Shown: positions 1-12,208, counted from the stretch's first letter. The stretch is DNA of 64,000 nucleotides from Beta vulgaris subsp. vulgaris (GCF_026745355.1 NC_079202.1:60704622-60768621), one strand, 5' to 3'. Notes: generated by a model not told the origin, from the sequence alone. Translations and numbers: made by a program.

Positions 1-277
1 TTTGACATTTTTACCCCTCTTTCTGTCTGGCTGTTTTATTTTCTTAACAAATTCCCTGTTTTTTTTTACCTAAAAATGGAGTAAACGAAGTTTCTATGCT
101 TGTCTTGGGAATTCATCATCTTAACTTCCTCATCTTCCCAGAAGAATTTTACGTAACAGTAATTGAAGATTACCACTATTAATAGCAGTCTTTAACCTTT
201 TTTTTTTTTTTTTTTACTTGTGTGAGTTGTGTTACTTGTGTAGAGTTTATAACAACAAAAAATATGACTAACAAATA

Positions 278-531
278 CTCCCTCCGTTTTTTTTTAATCT
301 TTCCCACTTTTCCGTGCACATTTTCCAATGCATATCTTTGAACTTAAATATTTTTCATTATATATTAGGCAAAAATGATAATGATTGAATATAAATAATG
401 TACTAATTGAGACTAATCAAAGACCCCACATGACTATATATATTTTTTTTATATTGAAAAAAATTGAGAAGATTATCTTTAAGTATGAATAGCGTCAATA
501 TTTTGAGAACGATAAAATAAACAAAGGGATT
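278..531. mobile_element. Degenerate Stowaway-like MITE
   Basis: The left end reads CTCCCTCCGTTT directly after TA, the usual Stowaway terminus. The right end (AAACAAAGGGA before TTA) is a weak inverted match. Internal sequence is AT-rich and includes the GAGACTAATCAAAGACCCCA block that resembles the internal part of related elements. The right boundary is uncertain. Confidence 0.45.
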
Positions 532-861
532 ACCCAATAAGTAGACACATTAAGTAACAATTATATAACATCAACTTGCATAAAACGGCTGAGAGTGAAG
601 ATGCTTAATGGTTAGATACTTAAAAAATTACTATAACAAATATCTATATAGGAGTACAAAAATAAAGTTTATAAGAATTATTAATAGTTTTGCTTAAGAA
701 AAAAAAAAGCAAAATTTCTTGGATGGATCGAGTTCGCAATAATTTATTATCATCAAACCTAATTTTTATCGCACAAAAACTAATTATTTTAGAAAAAACC
801 TACTATATCATACAAAAGCTAACTATATATAAGAAAATTGACCAAAATCATAAAAAAGCTG

Positions 862-862
<1 letters not shown>

Positions 863-943
<81 letters not shown>
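863..943. repeat. (TA)n microsatellite
   Basis: About 80 bases of nearly pure TA dinucleotide repeat. The reading frame crossing it (Ile/Tyr alternation) is an artefact of the repeat. Confidence 0.98.
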
Positions 944-946
<3 letters not shown>

Positions 947-1047
947 GGTGGTTATATCATACAAAAACTAACTAATATTTCAAATAAAAACTGACTATAT
1001 TAACAAAAATTATTAATTTGATTTATGATTCACAATAAATTAAAGTA

Positions 1048-1308
1048 CTACATCCGTCTCATAATATAATGCTTGTTTCTTTTTTATACGGTCTCCGAGA
1101 TGTAACTTTGACCTTTTGATATCTTCAATTTCGTATTAATAAAAAATATAAAAATTTGATATTATGAAACTACACATTGAGACGAATTTAACAAGATTCC
1201 ACGTGAATATATATTTTTTTATATATACAAATGAGAATTTTCGATCAAAGATTTTAAAATTTGACCCATCAAAAACAAAATAGGCACTATATTATGGAAC
1301 GGAGGCAG
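1048..1308. mobile_element. Stowaway-like MITE, copy 1 of a pair
   Basis: The element is bounded by TA on both sides (1046-1047 and 1309-1310). The left end is CTACATCCGTCTCATAATAT and the right end, inverted, begins CTGCCTCCGTTCCATAATAT. The interior is clearly related to the element at 42597-42854, sharing words such as GGTCTCC, GATGTAACTTTGACCTTT and GAATTTAACAAGAT. About 261 bp long with no coding capacity. Confidence 0.85.
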
Positions 1309-2062
1309 TATTATGAACCTAATATTATTTAAGTTTTTTTAAAAAGAAAAGAAAGGGCAAACAAGTCCAACAATGAAAAGACTCATTCAAATAGAGATAC
1401 CTCCGTTGTCCACGTGACATGATTCTCTAAAAGTTCACCCGTGGCCATTTTATTTTCCTTTCCATAAATATTTTCAAGTTTTTAGTATGAATTTCACAAA
1501 TCACAAACCTCGGATCTCAAAATGTTCATCATATGATAGATTGTCATCACTCTCTCTCAATTCTCAAAATATTTATTCACCACAAATTTTTACTTTCATG
1601 CAACCCACATTTACATTTTAAGCTCTTTAATCATGCATGTCGTTCGTTCATCCTTAAGCTTGATTTACAGCGCTGAAATCTGAAACAATGAGATAATTTA
1701 ACCACTTAATTACCAGGTAAATTTTATTTCTTCTTTGCTCGCCTCTCTAAAATCATGCATCAAACAATAATTAGAATGTAATTAGTATTTTCATTTTGTG
1801 GATCTTCAGAACTTTTTATGAAAATTTTAATTTGGATTGATCTTATGATGTAATTTTAAGATTGATCTTATGTACGTTCCAAATAATTATACATTATGGT
1901 AAATTCAAAGCAATTAAAGTAGTTTGAAAATGTAGTACGTTTATTCCAAGCAATTTTGAGCTTCTATTGAGAACAATTAGGTTTAGTTGAATTTAGGCCT
2001 TCTTCATATCATTATTTTATTCGTTTCATTTTCGTTTTTCTATTGTTTTGAAATTTAATAAA

Positions 2063-2330
2063 GCATGCTCCCTCCGTTCTAATTTAGTTGTAACATTTTT
2101 CACGATTTGCAAATTAAATCATACATTTTGATTTTTAATACTTCCTCCGTGACATAGTAACTGCAACATATGGGTGTTATTATTTATCAGACATAAAATA
2201 TTCATTTATTGCAGTTATTAAGTTATTATGTTATGGAGGGAGAGAGTATCTTTAAAGTACTATGATAGGTTGACATCGATCAATTACTCATTAAAACAAA
2301 TCTAACAAGATTATAAATAATAATATTTTT
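2063..2330. mobile_element. Stowaway-like MITE interrupted by a second MITE
   Basis: A left end GCTCCCTCCGTTCTAATTTA starts at about 2063. The typical internal Stowaway word AAAACAAATCTAACAAGAT occurs at about 2293-2311. Between them sits a complete short MITE at 2142-2247. The right end of the outer element is not clear, so its boundary is approximate. Confidence 0.45.
2142..2247. mobile_element. Short foldback Stowaway-like MITE (nested)
   Basis: About 105 bp bounded by TA. The left end is CTTCCTCCGTGACATAGTAA and the right end, inverted, reads CTCTCTCCCTCCATAACATA. The two halves are largely self-complementary, so a transcript would fold into a hairpin. It lies inside an older element of the same superfamily. 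Confidence 0.7.
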
Positions 2331-2971
2331 TTTTGAAAGGAAATTTTTTATTATTAGATTTGAGGAACTTTGATATGGAAAAACAAATGTAGCAACTAAT
2401 TTGGCACTGAGGAATAAGTTCTCTTTCAACATTTCTTTTTGTTCTTGAATCTTGAATCTTAAACTATGAAAATAAAATTAATATAATAGTAGAACTATGC
2501 ATGTATGAAATGGCAAGAAAAGAGTACTGCATATAGTATTAGTAGTTGGAGATATTATTAAATACGATGAGATAGTAGCAAAATTTTGATAATGTGAAAG
2601 ATAACAGGCGGAGTCCACAAGGTAGACAGCCATGCTAATATGCTTACAACCTTGTTATATAATAACAAGAGCTGTCCTTTTTGCCCATTTGTTTCTCGCT
2701 ACTTCTAAGTTCTAAATAATGGCATCAAATAATTGGTAACACACGTAAAATTCCTTTTTGAGTGTGTTATTTTTGCATGTAGACATTGATTTTATGAGAG
2801 ACCAAGGTTCAAATTTTAGTGGAACATAAATTTCAATATTGTTGGGGGGGTTTGAGCTTGTTGGACCTTTGGGTGAGTGACACTGTGCGAGGGCAACTTA
2901 GAGATAATTCATCTTATCACGGGGTTCTTGAAATGGAACCCCCAAAAAAATGTAACACCGATTTTATTTTT

Positions 2972-3083
2972 AGACGCAAAGTATTTTTTTTTTTAAAGAG
3001 AAATTTCATTAATTGAAGGTCAAACAACATCTACAATAGGTATTAAAGTAAAACAAGATACAATTAAATAAGACGTAAAGTAT
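2972..3083 (-). mobile_element. Short 5'-truncated retroposon end with TSD
   Basis: On the minus strand a 3' end (reading ...CTTCAATTAATGAAATTTC) runs into a poly(A) tract, which appears as the T run at 2984-2994 on the plus strand. It is flanked by 13-base direct repeats AGACGCAAAGTAT (2972-2984) and AGACGTAAAGTAT (3071-3083) with one mismatch. The 86-base body matches the 3' end of the longer copy at 47797-48394. This is the usual outcome of 5'-truncated target-primed reverse transcription. Confidence 0.75.
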
Positions 3084-3306
3084 CTCGTACTATCTGGAGT
3101 TGACAATTGAGACAAGCGAATTGAAATAGAGAATGCGTTATAATAAAAATACGCATTAAACTGAATCTAACAAGAACAAAAAAATATAAAGGGAGTATTT
3201 TCGAATACGCAACTCATTTGACAAGTGTAATAAATGAAGACATAGTAATGATCAAGGTTGATATTGATATATATCTTGCCAAATGCTAATAAATTCTTAA
3301 GATATA

Positions 3307-3565
3307 CTTTCTCTGTTTAGAAATAGTTGCACCATTTGTATACTGTTTACTATTTATATCTTGCATTTTGGTTGTCTTTGGTGATTTATATTTTAGGAAA
3401 AATATAGTCATATGAGATCTTATTAGATTCGTCTCAATATATATTATTTTAATATCAACTTTTTATAATTTTTACTTATTGATAATTAGAGATATTAATG
3501 TTTGAAATAATGCATTGGCAAGCGTGAAAACATGAAATGGTGCAACTATTTCTGAACGGAGTAAG
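3307..3565. mobile_element. Stowaway-like MITE, well-preserved ends
   Basis: The element is 259 bp, bounded by TA (3305-3306 and 3566-3567). The terminal inverted repeats extend about 30 bases: CTTTCTCTGTTTAGAAATAG on the left and CTTACTCCGTTCAGAAATAG on the right (inverted), both continuing into TTGCACCATTT. It lies about 550 bp upstream of the lipase start codon, so it may be part of that promoter region. Confidence 0.9.
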
Positions 3566-4111
3566 TATAGTCCAGGCCATTGCATTGTTTCCCTCCTTTT
3601 AAGTATATGCGTTTCTTCATAAACTTTTGTTACCACTTGATACCACCATAAGAAGAAAACATGTGATTATTGACTTACTTTTAGGTGAAACTATGAAGAG
3701 TAATGGTCTAACTAGGTGAAATGAGATGGAAACTTTTGGTAATGTGTAATCACCCCCATGTTAGGAAAATTCTCCGTTACTTCAACTTATTAGGCCGCTG
3801 ATTCAGGTAAAGCAAGCACAATTGCACAAATATTTGGATCAACTTATATGCTCAAAAAGTATTAACCACCATATCTTTTAACCAAACCTACCGGTGGAAC
3901 ATTAATATTGTGTAGTTAAGAAATGTATTTTCATCTAAATCTTCTACAAGACTTGAAAAAAACAAGTCCCATCTCATAATCTTTAACCAAAATACTAAGC
4001 TCGCGAACTCAATAATGGTTACTTAAATGTATTTGCAACGATTGGAGGGGATATTTTGGTGTTTCTTGTTTACTAATGTATATAGGTACATGTTTGAATG
4101 TACAGGTTACC

Positions 4112-7025
4112 ATGGCATGCTCTTCAATGAATATACCTTCTTCCCACATTGCCACAGCAAGGAGAGGCATCCTTGGGGAGAATGTGATTCTTCGACGATC
4201 ATCCTCCGGTGAAGAGTTGTATAAACAAGCACCTATGAGAAGATCATACTCGGATAACAACCTTGTGGCCTCCTCGACTCGACTTCGAGCTGCCTCTTCT
4301 TCACCTCGGTCAAGTAAGCTAAGGCCAAATCGCTCCTTTGGGATTTTCTCTAACCCATTTGCAGCTCCCTGTACTTGTGCAACACCTGTAAAGTCACTAT
4401 TGTTTGATACTGAATATGAGAATGAGACTGATACAGAGAGCGTAGATGGCAGCATGGATGATGGAGAAATGGAAGAGGAAGTGGATAGAGAGAAACGAGT
4501 GAAAAGAGCGAATTGGGTGGAGCGGCTCTTGGAGCTGAGAACGCGATGGAAGGGAAGAAAAGAAAAGGAAGTTGATTGTAGAGAGGGAGATAAGGAAGAA
4601 AATTGTGATAGTGAGGATGGTTGTCTAGTGGAATATGGAGATATAGAAGATGAAGTAAGAATTGATTCTGAATCATTCTCAAAGATGCTGGTTCATGTAC
4701 CTTGGACAGATGCAAATAAGTTCTCTAAACTGGCTTACCTCTGTAACAAAGCCTATTCAATTCCTCAAATTAAGGTATGCTCTTCTATCTGTAAAATTAT
4801 AATATCCGCCGAATAATTAACTGGTTGGTATATGAAATTGGAATGACTAAAAAAAACCACAAAAACTTATATGATAGAGTTTAGTCAATCCAAATTATGG
4901 AAAAGCTACTCCAGTACAAATTAAAATTGACTTCTATGTGATTTGGAGTGATTAAGCCTTTTGCGTATTATACACCCGATTTACACAGACGAACAAAAGA
5001 GCTGATGACATTTTGGTATATGAATATAGCACGATGATTAAGACACCTAAATATTGATGGACATGAACACATGTTAGTATGTAACATATGCTCCTCTTCC
5101 TTTTTACCTTTCTTAGCCATTTTGTCTTAACTTTCCTTAATAAGTCACACAATTAATTTATAATATTAAATTGATGTCTAGGAAGTGAAGTAATTTACGC
5201 CGTGATCTTTAAGGAGGTGACATTACAACATTATGTTAGAACTTAGAACAGTCGATGAGAAAGGAAGAAAATAAGAAAGTAGAGTACATGTACATGATTT
5301 GGTCAACATTTAGGCTTATGTGGTGAATTTTTGACACCAATACAGCAAACCCCTTATGTACCAATCTAGTAGATGTGATGTAAGATGTTTATGTAGACAC
5401 AGAGAATGTTTTTGACCATTTGAATGCCGAAGGATGAGGAGCTAAGAGGATTATGTTTAACATGTAGGCTCATGACTTACAGCGGTATTATGGTCTACAA
5501 TTTGTAACATCTTCCTTGGAGAAGAAAGCGAAGGCTATTGAATTGAATGCCAAATTAGCCAGGGACTCAACTCACCTGAAAGAAGAAGACTTAGAAAATC
5601 TGCAACAAACAAATCGAGAACATATAGTTAGCTCTTCTGTTGCCTATGAAATTGCCGCTTCTGCAGCTTGTCATGTTCAAAATCAAGCTAAAACTGATCA
5701 ATATCATTCCAGCACATCATGTAGAGATGCCGTTTATTCAGGCAATATAGAAGTATGTCCGGTACCTAGAGGTTGTAACTCAGAGATGGCTGCACAAATG
5801 GCTGCAACAACGATGACAGCAGTAGTGGCTGGGAAAGAGAGAGAAAAGCAAGCGGCTGCCAAGGAACTTCAGTCACTACATTCATCACCTTGTGAGTGGT
5901 TCATTTGTGATGATCCAAGAACTCATGTGCGCTTCTTTGTAATCCAGGTATAACCCATCTTCTTTTACTTAAGATTTATATGCTTCAATTCCTGCATTGT
6001 ACGAACTCCAAGCTTTTTGAGAATTGTATTACTCCTCTGTCCCAACATTATTGCCTCATTGACCTTTTCACTGTCCTTAAGACAGATTTTTCACCATTAA
6101 TATCATTAACTACACAGTTTTTGATATTATGAAAAACTACATTATATTGATAATAAACATTGAAAAAAATCTATTAAGATCCCACAATAAAGTTTGACCT
6201 CTGAAACCCAGATGGGGCAAAGATTTCAGGACAGAGGGGGAGTACAATACTGAATGATCCTATATGACTTTACAAGACATTTTGGTGTATTGTTGCAGGG
6301 ATCTGAATCACTGGCTTCTTGGCAAGCAAACTTGTTCTTTGAGCCTGCCAAATTCGAGGTAAGAACAACTGCATATGCGTTTATATGTTATCAATAGTTC
6401 AAATCATTGAAGGTGCGCGTTTGTAAAACCTGTCTAAGCTCTGTCAGACTGTCACACACACAGGATACAGATGCAGCAGTTCATCGAGGAATCTACGAAG
6501 CAGCAAAAGGAATATACGAGCAATTCATGCCCGAAATCCAAAATCACTTAGATACCTATGGAGAAGAAGCAAAGTTTCAATTTACAGGTCACTCACTAGG
6601 TGGAAGTCTATCACTATTAGTCCATATGATGCTCATGGCAAGAAAGGCTGTCAAGCCATCAGCCATATTGCCAGTGGTTACTTTTGGATCCCCGTTCGTG
6701 TTTTGTGGAGGGGAAAAAATCTTGAAGCAATTAAAACTGGATGAAAGCATGGTGCAAAATGTCATTATGCATAGGGATATTGTTCCTAGATCATTCTCAT
6801 GCAATTATCCTCGACAAGTCGAACAGGTCCTGAAGCGTTTAAACAGCTCGTTCAGATTACACCCATGTCTAAATAAACATGTGAGTATCTCCTAAGACCT
6901 GGTGTAGTTTATTCTCTTCTTTAGTGTTTGGTGTTCACTCCCACAAGTTCATATTACAGACATACTTGCTTTTACTATTACTAGTATCAATTAGCTCTGA
7001 AAATGTTCTAACACACACACACACA

Positions 7026-7113
<88 letters not shown>

Positions 7114-7810
7114 AGTTCACGGACTTAAATGTGGTAATCAATTTGTCTGAAAATAAACTACTTGTTCATGTTGTATTTAGGTCATGAGTCATTCAGTTCA
7201 GGTTCGGTCATATTTGGGTTTATTGTCGATTAGCTTATTACGAAAAAAATCAAGTTTAGTCATGATTTTTCAGCCAATTTAAGTGAGGTCAATTTTGGCT
7301 TGAGTAAAAATCCATTTATCCAGTTTCAGTTCGAGCATATGACAGGTCAATTTTGTCAAGTCTACTCACCATTCTATTTGCATGATCCTACAGAAAATGT
7401 TGTACTTTCCTATGGGACAAGTATATATTCTTCAACCAGCTGAAAAATTTTCGCCATCACATCCCTTGCTTCCACAAGGTTGTGCCCTCTATACATTCGG
7501 CAACACTCAACCAGCCTCGGTAGCAATAGCATTGAGGGAATTTCTGAATACTCCACATCCTCTGGAAACTCTAAGTGATCCTAAAGCTTATGGTTCGGAC
7601 GGAACTATCCTCAGAGATCATGACTCAAACAACTATACAAAGGCAGTTAATGGGGTTATAAAGCAATACACGAAGATAGCCTTCCGAAAAGTCAAGAGAG
7701 AGAGACATGTGATATGGCCATTGATAGCTTCTCCAACCCAATATTCATGGACACATGAAGGTATATTGGAGAACACATCAACAAGAAAAGAGGTGATGAC
7801 TAGTGTGTGA
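4112..7810 (+). CDS. PLIP: PLIP-type plastid lipase (lipase class 3)
   Basis: Five exons join in frame: 4112-4774, 5468-5947, 6299-6358, 6464-6880 and 7394-7810, giving 678 aa. It belongs to the Arabidopsis PLIP1/2/3 family, plastid phospholipase A1 enzymes that release sn-1 acyl chains from thylakoid lipids. PLIP1 is linked to seed oil and PLIP2/3 to ABA and jasmonate. The Ser-rich, Arg-rich N-terminus fits a transit peptide. The nucleophile motif GHSLGGS puts Ser at residue 445; the likely partners are Asp507 (HRDIVPR) and His616 (RDHDSNN). Family landmarks KANWVERLLE-like (here RANWVERLLE), FVTSSLEKKAKA, VHRGIYEAAKGIYEQF and FGSPFVFCGGEKIL are present, and the end EVMTSV resembles the PLIP1 end. 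PLIP1 is about 649 aa, so this copy is full length. The ATG at 4112 was chosen because MACSS starts the conserved N-terminus. Introns hold a MITE (6032-6242) and a CA repeat (7011-7109). Which of PLIP1/2/3 it is orthologous to is inferred as PLIP1 from similarity and gene order. Confidence 0.95.
6032..6242. mobile_element. Stowaway-like MITE in lipase intron 2
   Basis: The element is bounded by TA (6030-6031 and 6243-6244). The left end is CTCCTCTGTCCCAACATTAT and the right end, inverted, is CTCCCCCTCTGTCCTGAAAT. Intron splice sites are outside it and intact. Confidence 0.8.
7011..7109. repeat. (CA)n microsatellite in lipase intron 4
   Basis: About 99 bases of CA dinucleotide repeat with a single CCC interruption near 7028. 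It lies between exons 4 and 5 of the lipase gene. Reading frames over it (Thr/His on one strand, Cys/Val on the other) are artefacts. Confidence 0.98.
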
Positions 7811-8264
7811 TCTATGTTACTCAAAATTTACCATATGTAGAATGGGGTTCGGGTGATCGTCGAACCAACTTCAAATAAACACTAAGATTAGAAAAAAGAA
7901 AGAAAGCAATTAGAGAAGAAGACCGAGGAAGGGAGAAGAGAAGAAAACAGAGGGAGAGATATAGGATGCATGTATATATAGATTTGGAGCTAAGACTTTC
8001 TTGTACATAACATGTACATCTATCCCTCAAAATCAACTAAGAAATTAAGCTAGTAAAATTCTAACAACTAATATATACTACTATGTGGGTGTTGAAAGTG
8101 TTGGTATTAGACCAAAGATGCCCAAAACTATATCATTTCTGACAACAATTGTTTGAAAAGAGTTCGGCCTTTCGGGTACCTAGAGAACATGTTCTATGGA
8201 GAGCAAGAGAGGGTAACATTGTGATTGCACGTTGAAGTTTTCTCCACCACCTTCGTCTCTCTTG

Positions 8265-8431
8265 TTCTCTATGAAACATTTTTATTTTTTTATCGCGCAG
8301 GGCTCCTACCTAGAGGCCTATTACAAGCCACACACTCTCAATTTGCTTGGGGTAAGAATTGAACTTGTTAGAAAAGATGGAAAAGTTCACCACTTGAGCC
8401 AACCCCAATTCCTAAATTCTCTATAAAACAT
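8265..8431 (-). mobile_element. tRNA-derived SINE with 15-bp TSD
   Basis: Read on the minus strand, box A-like TTGGCTCAAGTGG is followed by box B-like AAGTTCAATTC and an A/T-rich tail (plus-strand T run at about 8279-8291). Direct repeats flank it: TTCTCTATGAAACAT (8265-8279) and TTCTCTATAAAACAT (8417-8431), one mismatch. The body is 8280-8416. Confidence 0.8.
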
Positions 8432-9011
8432 GTTTTTTAGATAGTCTATGTATATTAAAAAGGTACATAAAATCCCTGAACTGTATTCTTTTGGCGAATC
8501 GTCCCAAGCTCAACATCCCGCATTCCCTCTGTCCCCTTTGCCTGCATCAAGAATTGATTTCAGGGAAAGCGCCTATGAGATGATTGCCATGTTAAAACAG
8601 AAAGACTAGTATTATCCTATTGCATCATTTATCAGTCTTTACTCTTTAGCACAAAGATATATAAGTATAGAGTAACAAACAGAAAGACTAGTATTATCAC
8701 AATAGTATGTTGTATATACTCAACATCAGTGCAGGACCAATTTGCTTTTATAATATGTATGGTTTCTCAGACTGATCAAATATGCTCAATCACGAAAAAT
8801 TGTTCCCTGATTACTCATACAAAAGGATAAAACTAGCAACTTAATTGCCTTCTACACCAACGTATGTACTTACAGCAATATAGTATGTACAGAGTTACAG
8901 CTTGACAAACTCTTCTTACAACACTTTTTGCCTGCTGCCAGCTTCTTACATTGGCAGTATCGAACGTTCCGTGGGTAGGCTTCTTGCAGACGAACACTTC
9001 TTGTTCTTTGA

Positions 9012-9104
9012 ACGAAGGCAGTACAAAGAAGGGGAGGAGAGATTTGAACCTGTGATCTATCGTTTACAGCACCTCAACCTTAACTACTACGCTAAGACAT
9101 CCTT
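9012..9104 (-). mobile_element. SINE copy, 3' tail decayed
   Basis: On the minus strand it begins AAGGATGTCTTAGCGTAGTA and contains box B ACAGGTTCAAATC, followed by CCCCTTCTTTGTACTGCCTT. This matches the SINE at 41189-41304 and its relative at 11107-11220. No clean poly(A) tail or target-site duplication was found, so this copy is older or truncated. Confidence 0.75.
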
Positions 9105-9137
9105 GGTTATGAAGATCTTTGGGTTAATTGAGTATTA

Positions 9138-9446
9138 GGGAGTGTTTGGTTCATATGATTTTGGTATGAGGTATGGGTTTAGAATGAGCAAAATCCATAC
9201 CTAGTATTTGTTTAATAATTTGATAGATTTAAAATCCATACCTCAAACCCATAAGGTATGGGGTTTAGAAACCCAAGGGGAGGTGGGTTTGGCTCATACC
9301 AATACCTTTATGTATTAAATAGGAAAAAAAGTTTCATTCCCAAATAAAACCAAACATATGGTATTAGGTATCAAGTTCCAAACCTATACCACATTGATTT
9401 CATTCCTGATTCCAAACCCATACCACTATGTGAACCAAACGCCCCC
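9138..9446. mobile_element. Tourist-like (PIF/Harbinger-type) MITE, copy A
   Basis: The element is 309 bp, flanked by TTA on both sides (9135-9137 and 9447-9449), the usual target duplication of PIF/Harbinger elements. The ends are GGGAGTGTTTGGTTCATATG on the left and GGGGGCGTTTGGTTCACATA on the right (inverted). Internally it is rich in GGTATGGGTTT-like words. A related copy lies at 51023-51333. Confidence 0.85.
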
Positions 9447-11091
9447 TTAAAGGGATCAAACTAAGACACGTAATTAATAAAATAGACAAGGTTAATTAAC
9501 ACAACATGATAACGTATGTTTGAATTGAACAAAAAAATTCTCTTATTCGCGTAAGTTTTATGCGAAACTCAAAGCTTAAATGCTTGAAATCTCAGGACAA
9601 GAGCCTACATCCTAATGTAGATAGGGACATATGGACTATGGTCATTGTTTACCGATCACCTGGTCAAAATAGTTTTAACTTAAAGAAAGCCCATCAATTG
9701 GTCAAATTAGTTAACTTAAAAAAGCCCATCAACTGGTCAAATTGATGTATTTGAAAGAGGCCCATCAACCTTTTTGAGATGAAAATAAACTTTATCATAA
9801 GAGGGAGACAATTTTCTCAAAAGTTGGAATATTCCCTGTCAAGTCTTCGAGAAATCACCAACACTATAAAATACAATAGTTATCAACGAACAACTATTCA
9901 ATTCTCACCTACAAAAACCAGACATTCTCTCTCCCTTTACTCATTTTCTCTATTTACCTTGATCACATCTGATTTGAGCGTTGGAGGGGCGTTCTCGAAA
10001 AAAAAAAAAGGCTAGTTTGATTGTATTTGCAGAATTTCCGGTGACAAGGCTCTCGAGATTTGACACTTTCCTGGAATTTTGAACTCTCAACAATACATAC
10101 TCTTTTGACCAGTTTCTAAACAGGATCAATTTATAATTCTTATATAATTACTAGTATATATGGTGAAAAGAAAGTGCATGATAAGTAAAAGATTGATAGG
10201 CTAATGAAAAAAAGATGAAACAAGTATAAATAACATGGAATGGGTATTATTTACGTGATGACATCTTAGAAAAATGTAGCAAATAAATTGAAATATTCAT
10301 TGTAGATTAAGTAGCTAGCAAGTAAAAAATATGGAAGGAATATTAGAAATTATTTACTTGGTACTATGCAAACTGCTCTAATAATAATTTTTCTCCTATT
10401 GCATTATGAAGCTAAAATTGAAAATTACAAAAACACAATTACTATTATTATTTGTAGTACTTACCAACTGAACGACAACTACGTACTCAATTACCTTCAC
10501 CATCAAAATTATATGACTCGTTTGATTTTTCATGTCAAATTTATACTTCAAACTTTAAATTTTCACAACATACTATACTTCCTTCATTTTTTTATACTTA
10601 CATCACGTGGATTGGAAGATGTAGTACAAGAAGAATTTAGTGAAGGTAATAAACATATCGATTAAAAATAATTCGAATCTTAGTAGCTCAAGTAATTTGC
10701 TCTTCATTTCAGTGTGCCAACCCACACCGATGCAACTATTAAAAAATAGAGAATATATATAAGATTAAGGTAAAATTGTTATCATCTCGATTTTACAAGA
10801 TTAGTTACATAATTTTATTTAAAGCCAAACTTGTTTGATGTAAATGGTTGGAGTCCGGAGACTTAGAAACGAAAACAAAAAGGTATCCGATTTTTGAGAG
10901 AGCATTATACTGGGTAGGGAGCACCTTGTGATTATCTTTTTAGTTATATTATTTGGGAATAGAAATTCCTTTACCTTATCTATGGTATAAATCAAACCTT
11001 ATCATACTATCAATACAATCATAAAACAAAAAACTATCATTTTTAAAAACAAGCCAAGAAACCAAACAATCACTTTGCAACCTCATCACGA

Positions 11092-11235
11092 AATACCCTC
11101 AATACATTTTTTTGATCTATATGAGCCACGAAGGTAATACAAAGTACAACATAGAGGGTTCGAACCTGTAACCTATTGTTCATATCACCTCAATTTTAAT
11201 CATTAGACCAAAACATCCTTAATACTCTTAATACA
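11092..11235 (-). mobile_element. SINE with 15-bp TSD
   Basis: On the minus strand the body 11107-11220 starts AAGGATGTTTTGGTCTAATG (box A-like) and has box B ACAGGTTCGAACC, then TGTACTTTGTATTACCTTCG and an A-rich end. It is flanked by AATACCCTCAATACA (11092-11106) and AATACTCTTAATACA (11221-11235), 13 of 15 matching. Same family as 41189-41304. Confidence 0.85.
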
Positions 11236-12208
11236 ATTTAAGTACATATTAACTACCTTTGTTCCTCCCCCACATTATTATTCTCAACCTTAAAATAACT
11301 TTGAGGCAAGATTTGTGATTATGATTAACATTTAAGGAACTATAATCTATAACAAGGCCGGACCATATATAGTAATATGATACTACTATATCATATATAT
11401 CTAGGTTTCATTTCATATACCTAATTAAATCTTATACTCTTAGGTGGCCCCATAACTTAGCACTTAGCACTCAATAAAAACTTAGGGCAAAAAAATTAAC
11501 CAATTGTGAACAAGAAGTTGTTAGCACATTGACAAAGGAGAAAACAAACTCTCAAAACCCCCTCATTCTCTCTTTTTTCTTCTTCTTTTCTCTCTCTTTC
11601 CTCAAACACCACCACCAGATTTTCTCTATCTTTCTCCCTTTTTCTTTTTCTTATTTTCCCAATTTCCTAATTCAAAATAAAAATTTACCCTTTTCTTGCC
11701 ATCGAATCCATGCTTCTCTAAATATCTGATTCTATTTCTTCCCTTCTTTCCCATTTTGTTGGATACTTCATTTTTTTTTCCCTTTTATGCGATCCAATAA
11801 CCTCTGCTTTTGATGTTTTTCTTTGGAGCATAACTTTTGTACAATAATTAGCATTAATCTCACTTGGGTTCTTCTTTTTTCGTTGAATTTTGGTATTAAA
11901 CTTGCCATTTGTCGACATTTATCAACATATTGTTGTACCCACTTTGGAAAAGTTCCTCTATTTTTTCAGCTAGGGTTTTTTCCTGCCAAAGTTGGGTAAG
12001 ATAATTTGTTCTTAATCTATCTGAAATAGGGTTTGATAGATTATTTAGGTTTCAAATTGTTGGAGTATTAGATTGTGTTTTTTTGGATTGTTTTAAGGTT
12101 TATGATCATTTTAGTAGCTTAAGTTTGGAAATTTTTTGGAGTTGTTCTTGTAGCATCTAATTCATAGTATTATAGTTTAGTTCTAGTTTGTGATAACCCA
12201 AAAATTTG

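Larger units (their letters stand above)
1..4111. other. Gene-free 5' flank with MITEs and microsatellite
   Basis: No exon chain could be built here. The stretch is very AT-rich and holds Stowaway-like MITEs (listed separately), a long (TA)n tract, and a short poly(A)-tailed retroposon end at 2985-3070. A less AT-rich block at about 2760-2970 has a GGTTCAAAT-like word but no convincing SINE structure. The last few hundred bases should contain the promoter and leader of the lipase gene. An AG at 4104-4105 just before the lipase ATG could be a leader-intron acceptor, but no TATA box is clear. Confidence 0.6.

Noticed and set aside
690..944. 84-codon frame ending in Ile/Tyr alternation
   Set aside because: It runs through the (TA)n microsatellite and has no start context or homology features.
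6924..7141. Thr/His and Cys/Val frames on both strands
   Set aside because: Produced by the CA repeat inside the lipase intron.
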